From Chryseobacterium sp. E1 (GTDB lineage Bacteria; Bacteroidota; Bacteroidia; Flavobacteriales; Weeksellaceae), in assembly GCA_019203745.1 (NCBI GenBank), contig CP078104.1:4092001-4156000 (forward strand): DNA of 64,000 bases, given 5' to 3'. Positions 53,036 to 63,582 of this stretch are shown here, one piece after another. The position numbers were made by a program, and so were the translations under genes. How positions within the stretch are numbered: position 1 is the first letter of the stretch; the number at the start of each line of letters is the position of its first letter. The notes under the pieces were generated by a model that was not told where the DNA came from, ran no database searches, and was given only the letters and a program-made list of their open reading frames with translations.

Positions 53036-55881
53036 ATGTCAGAAAATAAACATATTAGTATATCAAAAAATATAGAAACTGGGGATCAGACAGATTTTCA
53101 TTTTCTACGCAGAACAGGTATTGAATACATCGAAAAGTTAGGAGGAAAACTCTGGACCGATTATAACTCTCATGACCCTGGTATCACCACCCTGGAAGTC
53201 TTAAGCTATGCGATCACAGATCTTGGGATGAGAATGAACCTGAATATGGAAGATATCTTAGCATCCAAAGATGCGAAAAAGATATTCATACACAGTTTCT
53301 GAAGGCTACAGAGATTTTACCTTCAAGGCCCTTAAACGAACTGGACTATAGAAAATTGTTTATAGATATCAGTATGGCAGGAAGTCATACAAGACCCATC
53401 CGTAACTGTTGGCTGATACCTAAAACCGAAAAATTATATGTTGACTGTAAAACCGGAAAATTAGACTTTAAACCTATTGTTGACAAAACAGAAAGCTTTA
53501 ATGTAAAAGGACTCTATGATCTGTATGTAGATTATGCCGAAGATATTGATGCTGAAGGAAGCGGCTGCGATAAATCTAATGTCAATATTCAAATCCTGGA
53601 CCGCTACCATGCCAATAGAAGCCTTTGTGAAGATCTGGCAGAAATCAAACAGGTAGAAACCCAGAAAGTGGCTGTATGTGCCCGTATCGGTCTTGTAAAC
53701 AAAGCTGATGAAGAACTCGTACACGCCAAAGTATTAAAAACAGTCAATAATTACCTGTCTCCGGAGGTTCATTTTTATTCGCTGGAACAGATGCTTGATA
53801 AAGGGCTGAGTACAGATCAGATCTTTGACGGGCCACTTCTGAACAACGGTTTTATCGATACTGAAGAGCTTAAAGCCAGTCAGTTAAGAAGAGAAGTGCG
53901 TCTTTCCGATATCATCAGTGAGATCATGAAAATTGACGGTGTGAAAGAAATTCATGAAATTTCTATTGCAGGCTGTGATAATGTGGTTAAGCAAACCAAT
54001 GATTGGCTGCTATGCATTGAGAAAGGCAGAAAGCCGGAACTCTGTGAGCTAAGTTCATTCAGCTACAGCAAAGGTTCCCTTCCTCTCAATATCAATGATA
54101 AAAAGGTTCAGGAATACCTGGAAACACTTAAAAAGAAGAAGAGCTGCTTAGAGATGATGCAAGGCAGAACAAAGAACTGCCTTTACCACAGGGAACTTCA
54201 TACGATATCGGAAACTATGCTACGATTCTAAATGAATTTCCGGATACCTACGGAGTAGGAGTATCAGGCATCATAGGAAATCAGACTCCCGAGAGAGAAG
54301 CGCTGGCAAAACAATTACAGGGATATTTGCTGTTTTTGATCAGATCCTTGCAGGCTACTTCAAACATCTTGAAAAAGTAAAAGAAGTATTGAGCATCAAC
54401 GGTGGCCTGAAAAGAACCTTCTTTACACAGGCCCTTAAAAATATCAAAGGCTTTGACCAGTTGGTTTCCAGGTATGCTACAGACGATGATGATAAGCTTA
54501 CAGATTCATTATATAAAGAATTGGATAACAGTGTGGAACGTAGAAATGAAGTCTTAGATCACTTGATTTCCCGTTTTGCAGAAACATTCAGTGATTATAC
54601 TTTCCTGATGAAATCATTGTATGGAAAATCCAGCGATGAAATTGTATTAAGCAATAAAGAAAATTTCCTGAAAGAATATACCTCGCTAAGTAAAGACAGA
54701 GGCCTGGGGTACAATTATACCCTGATTGGAGAATCGGATATCTGGAATACCGGCAATATTTCAGGGGTGCAGAAAAGAATTGCCCGCCTGCTGGGAATTA
54801 AAAATTATACCCAGAGAAACTTATCCCAATCACCCGTATCTATCATTGAAACAGTAGACAATGGTAAAAAAGTTTTACCTGGAAGATCAAAGACAAAGAT
54901 AGCAATATTGTCCTGTCATCTGTAAATACCTATACCACTGAACATATTGCTACCAAAAATCTGAATGAAGCAATTTATCAGACCATTCAGATCGATCAGG
55001 AAGACCTTGAAAATGCCTTAGGCAAACTAGATGAGGAAAAGCCTGAAATCATATTGGAGAAATTAAAAAATTGTGAAAATGATTTCTGTTTAATTGGAAA
55101 TATAAAAATCCGGGTTTCACAGGGAGGGAACTATTATTTTGAAATTATAGATGATACCGCTCAGCAAAATGTCATTGCCGTTCACAAAAAAACCAATCCT
55201 TATTCAACGCTGAAAGATCTGAAGGAAGGAATTGAAAAAACAGTGAATTATTTCAAATATGAATTTACGGAAGAAGGTATTTTCCTTGTTGAGCATTTAT
55301 TACTGAAGCCAACGGTTAAAGACTATAAACTGATGGGCGGCATTGGATGTATGTCTATAGAAGGTTCTTTCAGAATCATGTATGACCTTGAAGAAAAAGA
55401 GTCTCCAACAGGCCCGATTCAATATTCGGAAGCTTTTATGGATTCTTGTGAAGGTTGTGAAACAGAAGTTTTTGACCCTTATTCCTACAGAGTAAGCGTT
55501 GTCCTTCCCGGGTTTGCCTACCGTTTCCAGGATCCTGATTTCAGACGCTATGCCGAAACAGTGATCAGACAGGAAATTCCTGCGCATGTTTTAGCAAAAA
55601 TCTGCTGGGTAGGAGATCGTTTGAGTGAGCAGCAAACCGCTCAAAATGACTTGTCAGAATTTGAAGTAGCCTTTAAAAAGTACCTTTCAGATAAATCAAG
55701 AAACAATATTGCCAATCTGGGAAACAGCATTACAGATTTATTGGCTGCTCTTGCCCATTTAAATAATATTTATCGACCGGGAAGACTTCTGGACTGCGAT
55801 GCAGCTGATAATGACATTCTGGACGGAAAAATCATTTTAGGACAATCAAACTTATCAAAAATCAAAAATAATGAATACTAA
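53036..55881 (+). CDS. Large baseplate protein, Afp12-like (about 4 frameshifts)
   Basis: About 950 residues. The start FLRRTGIEYIEKLGGKLWTDYNSHDPGITTLEVLSYAITDLG is the typical baseplate opening (W-T-D-Y-N-x-H-D-P-G). Middle: LNNGFIDTEELKASQLRREVRLSDIISEIMKIDGVKEI and GQYLLFFDQILAGYF-like sequence. C-terminal: GIFLVEHLLLKPTV and YSYRVSVVLPGFAYRFQDPDFRRYAETVIRQEIPAHV. Breaks near 53280, 54140, 54325 and 54880. The stop overlaps the start of the next gene by 11 bases, indicating translational coupling. Confidence 0.87.
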
Positions 55882-58770
55882 ATTAGACCATGTAACAACC
55901 CAATATAGGAAGTTCAACGACAATCAGGCGTTAACAGAAGGGCAATTAAACGAATTTATTGACTATTTCGAAGATCAGGACAGACTATCAAGAACCAGGC
56001 TGAGTGGCGTGGGAATAGTATGCGGTTTTCAGGCAAAATATATAGAACTTGAAGTAGCACCCACTTCCGCAGAAAAAAATTTCCAGACCCGGAGGAGTGG
56101 ATCTTGAGCTTCCCTTTGATACGATCAGAATTACACAGGAGCCGGAGTAACTACAGATGGAGACCTGATAACACTGCGTCAGAAAGGAAGTTCACCAGCA
56201 GAAGCTACTATAGATTTCGCATCTAAAAATTACAGATATTACAGAGATTATATTGATGAAGTAAGATATGAGCATTTTCGTATCGGAGGGCAGCAAATAC
56301 CTCTTCTGGAATTATACACAACACAGGAGTATAATGAAGCTATAGCTGCAGGTATTGATGCGGGCAGCTTTAAACTGGTAAGTGATATCAGGAGCACTTT
56401 AAATAACAAAATAATTATCCTCTACCTGGAAAGCTACTCCAATGATGAGAACCCTTGCCAGGATGCTGATTGTGATAATAACGGAGCAGAACAGGTATCT
56501 AATCTTAAGGTTCTTTTGGCAGATTCAGCATCTGTTTCCGATCTTATCACAAGAGGTGATGCTAAAGACACGATTTTTAAACTTCATGACACCTATGAGA
56601 AGCTCTTTGACAGCCTGCCTAACCTGGAGACCAGAAGAGTTATCCTGGATACGGAAGTTAAAACAGCAGATCAGTTAAAAACAAAATTTAAGGAAGCAAT
56701 TACTGCTGTTGCAGAATTAAGCCAGGGTTCAGCTCCATTGCGGATACTTTTAACGTAAGTGTCAATCTGGGAGGGCAGACCCTGTTCGATAAATTGAACT
56801 TTTTATTGTCCAATACCTCTCCAGTCTTAGAAGACTATCAATACAGGTATGATCTGCTAAAAGATTTGATTGATACCTACAACGAAATAAAAGGACTGAT
56901 CCTGCATCTGAATGCAGAATGCTGTCCGGATATCACTTCATTCCCTAAACACCTCATGTTGGGACCGGTAGGAGCAAAGTTGGAGTTAGGACAATACACT
57001 CCTTTACGTCATGGTTTTTATAATTCACCGGTGACAACCAATGATGATGAGAATTATGAAAGAGTTGTAATGCTTGCCAATCGTTTTGTGCAGAAAATCA
57101 ACGGATTCCAGTCGTATATCGGACGTATTAAAATTACGCCTTCCAATCTGAATGTAAGATTGGGGAATAAAGCAATACCTTATTACTATAATGTAGACAG
57201 ACCTTTACTGGCTCAATGGAACTTTGAAAAGTCAAAAACCGACAGGCAGGCTTACAATTTAAGTTATCATACAGCCAATCTGGCAGGAGAGGATTTTATT
57301 CAGAATCCATTGAATTATAATATTGACAACAATGATTTCTATAGAATTGAGGGCCATCTGGGAATGCCTTATAAAACAGCCTTACAAAATATCAACGATC
57401 TCAAAACACAGTACGGATTGGCATTTGATGTCATTGCATTGGTTCTGAATAAAGGTGAAAAACCTGGTGGCGAACCGCCGGTAAGAGAAAAAACAGTATC
57501 CATAGATGAGCTCAGAAAACAATTGATATCTATTTCCAGCGATGTAAGCAACCGTACAGCTAATTCACAGAATACGCTGCTGAACATCTCTAAACTGGAT
57601 GAGCAATTAAGATTGCTGAACCAGGCTGAATTTGCAAAAGAAGGATCATCTGGAAGGAGTTACCGTAGTAAAACAGGATCCTAAAAAGATGATGTTATAA
57701 GTGAACTTTTAAGTGAATTCCTGGAGCGTAAATCCGGATTGGAACACGTATCCGGAGTGGAGCCGGGCGGAACCTTCGCTATGATTTACGAATCGGAAGC
57801 AAAAACCAAGGTGCTGGCAGATTTCTCGTTGCCTTACCTGTGCTGTTCTAAAAAGGATCCTGTATTCCTTTCATTACCTAAGAACAAACTATGTCAGAAA
57901 GATGCTCCGATTCCTATGACAATTGTTCCGCTGAACGGTGAAGTAAAAGCATTTGTAAATGGAACTCCAATACCTGCCGTTACACAGTCGGGAGGTCAAA
58001 ACTTCTTTGATCCTGGTTTAGTTAATACTTCTTATTTCGGACAGACCATTACCTTTACCGTTAATGGTGATCCTGTAGAAATGCAAATGGTTGTACATCC
58101 TCAGCCAAGCATTACTTTAACTATGGATAGCCCTATTTATGATTATGCTAATAATCAGGCTGTTGTTAATTTTAGAGTAACAAATACAGGAGCTGGCCAG
58201 ATCACTGCTTACCAATGGAATTTTGGTGATGGTCATACAAGTAATGCGGTTCCTGATGCCAATGGAATGGTTGCACACCTGTTCTCAATAACACCAAATG
58301 AAAATACCACATATCATGCAACCCTTAATGTTATTGCTGAAAATACAGGCTGTAGTACACAGGTTCCTTTGAATGTTGAATTAAGTGGTTTACAGCTTGT
58401 GCCTTGTAGTGATAATTTTAATTACAATGGAAATTCCGGAGCTTATGAGTATAATATCGATTTTGGAACAGATACAGGTATTGCAGGTATTAATTATGAT
58501 GCAATCAGTGTTCCGGACAGATTTGTCATTGAATGGAATGGTCAGAAATGGGATAGTGGCTTTGTGGGATCAAGCAGCTTTAATGGATCTTTAATAAATG
58601 CAGGCGTTAGCCCGTCAGATATCCATACTGCTAATCCATCGAATGGATCGGGTCAGTTAACTTTCAATAAAAATACTCCTACTCCAAGATTTGCTAAAGT
58701 TACGGTTTATGCTCCTCTGAATGGTACAGCATGGAGGGTTTCAGGTATTTGCCCTCGTAATAATAATTAG
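55871..58770 (+). CDS. eCIS fibre-like protein 1 with PKD-type domain (3-4 frameshifts)
   Basis: About 965 residues. N-terminal conserved module shared with the next gene (QYRKFNDNQALTEGQL...YFEDQDRLSRTRLSGVGIVCGF). Then a helical middle (LEDYQYRYDLLKDLIDTYNEI; SFPKHLMLGPVGAKLELG; FYRIEGHLGMPYKTALQNI), the junction VLADFSLPYLCCSKK, and C-terminal Ig/PKD-like beta domains (AYQWNFGDGHTSNAVPDANG). The Cys-Cys junction is kept in both paralogues. No enzymatic motif. Likely attached to the baseplate and exposed as a receptor-binding fibre; this role is inferred. Confidence 0.75.
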
Positions 58771-58779
58771 CATAAGTAA

Positions 58780-58808
58780 CTTCTCGGGCAGGCCATCTGC
58801 CTGAGAAG
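58780..58808 (+). promoter_or_regulatory. Strong hairpin between the two fibre-like genes
   Basis: CTTCTCGGGCAG, 5-base loop, CTGCCTGAGAAG: 12-base stem with one G-T pair, no T tract. More likely an RNA processing or stability element than a terminator. Confidence 0.5.
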
Positions 58809-58850
58809 ATTATGAAAAAACCTTAATACATCATTAAAAAATTAATAATA

Positions 58851-61800
58851 ATGAATAATAAATTAAGTAATATATCAATCCAATACCGCAAATTCAGCAA
58901 AGGACAGTACATAGAAGATCCGGATCAGTTCAATGAATTCCTGAACTTTTTTGAAGATCAGGACCGTTTGTCCAGAGTACTGCTGCAGGGAGTAGGTATT
59001 GTCTGCGGTCTCAAACCGAAACTTATTTACAAAAACAGACTGCTCAGCAGCATAGACCTTTCTCAGGGTGCAGCACTTACAACCGACGGGGATTTACTAA
59101 CCTTGAATAAAACCAATAAGGTGAGTGAAGATCTGTACGTGAGTGATTTAAAAACTGTAGATCTTGAATACAAAAGCTTTACCCACTTTAAAGCATATGA
59201 TAATTTCAAAATAAGATACCCGTCATTTTATGAAGGGGACCAACAAATTGAGCTTTGGGAACTGGCAACAGCTCAGGAAGCACCGTCTGATTTTCAGCCC
59301 ATTGCCAATCTTTCAAATTTAAATGACAAATATCTGTTACTCTATCTGGAAGATTATGAAAAAGATGTTAAACCTTGTAGAGGTGTTGACTGTGATAATC
59401 ATGGAGTACTGCAGATCAGAAACCTTAAAGTATTAGTAACTACAGCCCAGGGAATCATTCATATCCTTGGAGATGAACGTCTGGTCATTGACCCCATAAC
59501 CGGTGCAGCCATACGAAGCAGAAAAGACCGTATTCAGCCGCATCCTCTGTTCTCAGATGGTATATTGGGTCCTGTTGAACCACAAAGGGTTATTCTGAGC
59601 AGGCTTATTTCAGAAAGCGGTGTTGAAACCCGGTATACAACTGCCGATCTGAAAAAACTGTATTCTGAAGCTTTAACGAAATATGGTTTTGGCCAGGCTG
59701 TTTTTGAAAAAATCCAGACAATTTCTCAGATCATGGGATTTCCAATTATTTATCCTTATCAGATATTCAAAGAGAAGGTAGAAAAATGTCTTGCTCTGGA
59801 TGCCGGGTTTCAGTATGCGTATGATGTATCAAAAGATCTGATGGATACCTATTCTGAAATTATAAAACTACTTCCCAAAGCGTTTACCAGAAATTTTCCG
59901 GATTTTGCTTCTTTTCCTAAACATATCATGCTTGGAAAATTAATATCGGATACTCAACTGGATTCCACAAGGCATCAGTTTTATAATTCGCCTGTTTTAG
60001 ATGATGAAAAAACAACACAAAAGCTCAAAGAATTAGTCAGCCGTTTTAATCAGCAGGCATTGAATTTTAAATATTCGGAGAATAAAAACCGATTAAAATT
60101 ACTTCATCGCAAAAACTAAATCCCCTGAGTAATAAAGCGATTCCTTTTTACTATGAAGTTACAGAAGGATTTTTGAAATCCTGGAATTTTCATAAAACAA
60201 GTAACAGGTCAATTGGAGACAATGTAAGATATGAACTGGCGTTCTTGCATCCGGAATCCGGTGTACAGGGGCCTGTAGATTTTAGGATAGATAAAAGTTC
60301 TTTTTACAATATAGAAGGCCATCAGGGCATGGATTTCCAAAAGGCTTTTGAACAGATAAAGCAAATCAGAGATAAGGAACAACTTGGATTTGATATTGTG
60401 GCACTGTCATTAGAGGAACTCGTAGGCAATAAAGATCTTTCAATAGCTTATTTCAATGATTATGTAGATAAACATCCGGGATTAGAGCACAGACATGGAG
60501 TTGAAAAAGGAGGATCTTTTTAATAGTTTATGATTCTATCAGAAATCCAAAAGTTATCGCAGATTTTTCGCTTCCATACATCTGTTGTACTCCAAAAACT
60601 GAAGTTAAATTAAGCTTACCAAGTAATGTTATTTGTTCTAAAGCAGGGGCGGTACCTTTTACTGTACTTCCTGTGAGCGGCGTGGTAAAAGCTAGCGTTG
60701 CTGATCATTTAAATGGAGGAGTGGAATTAATCAATGGACAATACTTCTTTAATCCGGAGGTGATAAGCCCATCTTTGATAGGTCAGGAAATTTCCTTTAC
60801 TGTAAACGGAAAACCAACCAGCTGCAGTGTCAAGGTGGTTGTACAGCCGGATGTTACAATAGATGTTGTTTCAGTTGATTATCCAAGCGATGGTTCAAAT
60901 GCAACAACCGTAAACTTTAAAATTTCCGGAACAAGTTTTACAGACTATATTTACCAATGGGACTTCTGGGATGATGGAGGTTTGATTACTCTAAACCCGG
61001 GTACAGATGGAAAGGTGAGCTATACGTTATACGATCTTAATCCGAAAAATATTCCGGTAATAAAAGTGAATGTGAGTGGTAACGGATGTACTCAGGATAT
61101 TATTATAAGAGATTGGTACAAAGTTCCGGCTCGATTAAGTTTGCCAACAGATATTATTTGTTTCGGGGACGATGCTATACGTTTTACTGAAGTAATTCCT
61201 GCCGGCGGCCCTATAGTAGCTTATGTTGGTGCCAATATTATTGATAATCATGATCAGGTTATAATCTCCAGCAACGGTACTTTTTATTTCAATCCAAATG
61301 GAGTAAACCCTAATTTGTTTGGTCAATACATTACATTTAAGGTAGATGGCCAACCGACTAATTGTCGTATTAAGGTGGTTCCGTCACCTAAAGTTAGTGC
61401 TAACTATACTGTTGATTATCCAGCTAACGGTTCAACGGATGCAACAATAAACATTGATATTTCCGGAGACTACTACGAACATTATCTTTACGAATGGGAT
61501 TTCCAGGGTACTGGACAATATACTGCCAAGCCTCTTGTAAATGGTAAGATCAGTCACAATTACACCAATCTGAATCTAAACAATATCCCTGTGATAGGAG
61601 TGAGAGTGAGCGGTGGTGTATGTAAGCAAGAGATATTTATAAGGAGTTGGTATGACGTTCCGGTTTCATTAAGTTTGCCAAGTAAGGTTATTTGCTCTAG
61701 AGCCGGTTCTATAGATTTTAATGTATTCCCTTCAACTGGAGTGGTAAAAGCTCAGGCTGGTGCTGAGTCTAGTGTTACTCTATCCAGTAACGGCGTTTAT

Positions 61801-62518
61801 TCCTTTAATCCTGGTGCAGTGGGCTCAAATTTATATGGTCAAAACATTACTTTTACAGTAAACAATAAACAAACTAATTGCAGTATTAAGGTTCTTCCAC
61901 CACCTACAGTCAATGTCAATTATACTGTTGATTATTCAGGTAACGGTTCAACAGATGCAACTGTAACCATTGAAGTTTCGGGGCCATACTTTACTGAATA
62001 TACTTACGGCTGGGATTTCCTGGGTACTGGACAGTATACTGTCATGCCTCTTACAGATGGTAAGATCAGTTACAATTACTCTAATCTGGATCCAAAGAAC
62101 ATTCCGGTGATAGGAATAGAAGTGAAGCTAGACGGATGTACTCAAAAATACCGATAAGTGAGTGGTACAAACCTACGTATGTTGTGATAGAAAGTATTAG
62201 CTTCCTAATAAAAACTGCTGTAATGTTGAGCTGCGCACTATCGAGGCTGATGCAGGCAGGAATCAAAACTATGTTCTATCTAATGGTGACTTACGTACCA
62301 GAGAATTAGGAATAAAAGGATGGGGCCGTGGAGCAGATCATCTTCTATATTTCTGGAGTAAAATATTCGGTCCGGATGTAATACTTGAGAATGTTAACAC
62401 AAATTCTCTCACCATCAAAGACATAAGTGAAGGAAAATATATATTCCAGCTTTTGGTCAAGGATGCTGAAAGTGATGCCTTTGCAATTGCTACAGTAGAA
62501 GTAATAGTGCAACCATAA
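58851..62518 (+). CDS. eCIS fibre-like protein 2 with tandem PKD-type repeats (3-4 frameshifts)
   Basis: About 1220 residues. Same N-terminal module as the previous gene (IQYRKFSKGQYIEDPDQFNEF...FEDQDRLSRVLLQGVGIVCG), helical middle (SFPKHIMLGKL; FYNIEGHQGMDFQKAFEQI) and junction VIADFSLPYICCTPKT. Then three tandem repeats of about 175 residues (about 60600-62150), each with an LSLPSNVICSKAG-like opening, a VNGKPTSCSVKV strand and a PKD-type core (YQWDFWDDGG; YEWDFQGTGQYT; YGWDFLGTGQYT), and a last Ig-like domain ending GKYIFQLLVKDAESDAFAI. Breaks near 60110, 60520, 62155 and 62205. Long, repeated and surface-like, consistent with a fibre or tether. Confidence 0.75.
60600..62160 (+). repeat. 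Three tandem DNA repeats in fibre-like gene 2
   Basis: Units of about 525-540 bases starting near 60604, 61132 and 61669, marked by AAGTTTGCCAA-type starts and the later TGGGATTTC(T/C)... TGGACA(A/G)TATACT(G) segment, most alike between units 2 and 3. Such repeats invite copy-number change. Confidence 0.8.
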
Positions 62519-62602
62519 TGTAAAGGGGTGTTTTTATTTTTAAAATAATTATAACATCCCTTAGTACTAAAAAAATAAACAATAACAATAAAACATACTA
62601 TA

Positions 62603-63517
62603 ATGGAAAAATGTGATGTTTCATTTAAAATAGGATATCGATCTTCCGGGACAATAACAGATGCTTATGTGAAATATAAATATCCGCCAGACTCCTTAAA
62701 TGAAGATATCTTTGATATAACGAATGCTTTACTTCAGAATCCTGATTCAATAAAACTGCCTAATATTCAGACTTCAGGTACTTATAATTTAGAGGTTGGA
62801 TTAAAGGTAAACGGTGTTGCTGATACAGAAAATGCTACTTTGATCGTTGGGAGATGCAGCTCTTGTGAAACTCCGAAGGTCTATGACGTAAAAGTGGAGG
62901 AAAACGGTCAGATTGTAATGAATTACGAGGTTATTAATACTGGTAATCTTGCGACATTGGAATATCAGATAGCAACAGATCCAAGCTTTGAAGAGCAATA
63001 TATTATTTATTCAAAGGTGGGCTTTAGTGATAAAGATTATACCCAATTTGAAAATATTGACATGAGAAATGGAAATATTCCTGATAAAACTACTTTATAC
63101 ATAAGAATAAGAAAATATTGTCTGTCAGATGGAATTTCGGGTTGGTCGAATTTTATTCGATTTGACTCAGGAGTATGGGGTGTAGAAGCTTACTGCTTGT
63201 CTGCCAATTCTGTGCGGGATATAAATTCTCTTTGTCATGGGATTTTCCCTGCCTGGCTGTTGAAAGTGGTTGTGAAGCCCTCTCCACCAGGTGTGGGTGG
63301 CACAATTTATCTGACTAATGGTAAGCCTGCAATACCGGATAATATAAGAGAATTGGAGCAAAATGCTCCGGAAGATTTGAAAAAGAGTGGAATCAGATGG
63401 ATTACATTCCTAAGGTCTGATTCTGAGTTTAATCCAAGTTTTATTTATCGTGTACAGCCAGAAATTGCTGAAATAGGGGTGTTGAAGAAGAGAAGTGTTA
63501 TTATTAGAATACCTTAA
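62603..63517 (+). CDS. Last gene of the eCIS operon, beta-rich protein of unknown function
   Basis: Intact, 304 residues, no signal peptide. Starts MEKCDVSFKIGYRSSGTITDAYVKYKYP; a Cys pair in IVGRCSSCETPKVYDV splits it from a fibronectin-III-like module (NYEVINTGNLATLEYQIATDPSFEEQ...RIRKYCLSDGISGWSNF). The C-terminal third is mixed, with CHGIFPAWLLKVVVKPSPP. Not recognised as a named family. Position directly after the fibre-like genes and before the terminator suggests an accessory surface or fibre protein, perhaps the tip or a chaperone. Confidence 0.6.
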   Translation: MEKCDVSFKIGYRSSGTITDAYVKYKYPPDSLNEDIFDITNALLQNPDSIKLPNIQTSGTYNLEVGLKVNGVADTENATLIVGRCSSCETPKVYDVKVEENGQIVMNYEVINTGNLATLEYQIATDPSFEEQYIIYSKVGFSDKDYTQFENIDMRNGNIPDKTTLYIRIRKYCLSDGISGWSNFIRFDSGVWGVEAYCLSANSVRDINSLCHGIFPAWLLKVVVKPSPPGVGGTIYLTNGKPAIPDNIRELEQNAPEDLKKSGIRWITFLRSDSEFNPSFIYRVQPEIAEIGVLKKRSVIIRIP

Positions 63518-63540
63518 CTATGATCACATAAATTGCCCCA

Positions 63541-63571
63541 ATAAAATCCTCAAGAAATTGAGGATTTTATT
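63541..63571. terminator. Bidirectional terminator closing the eCIS operon
   Basis: AAAATCCTCAA, 3-base loop, TTGAGGATTTT with A and T tracts on either side, between the converging last eCIS gene and the S24 repressor gene. Confidence 0.9.
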
Positions 63572-63582
63572 CACTCAGGCAG

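Noticed and set aside
60600..62160. CRISPR-like or satellite repeat array
   Set aside because: Repeats are about 530 bases, in frame, and encode PKD-type domains.
39273..63517. Prophage
   Set aside because: No capsid, portal, terminase, integrase or lysis genes; AAA+ ATPase, DUF4255 and CIS_TMP proteins are eCIS hallmarks.
39273..63517. Type VI secretion system, subtype iii or iv
   Set aside because: No TssJ, TssL or TssM membrane proteins and no TssB/TssC pair; the sheath is one long protein of eCIS/phage type.
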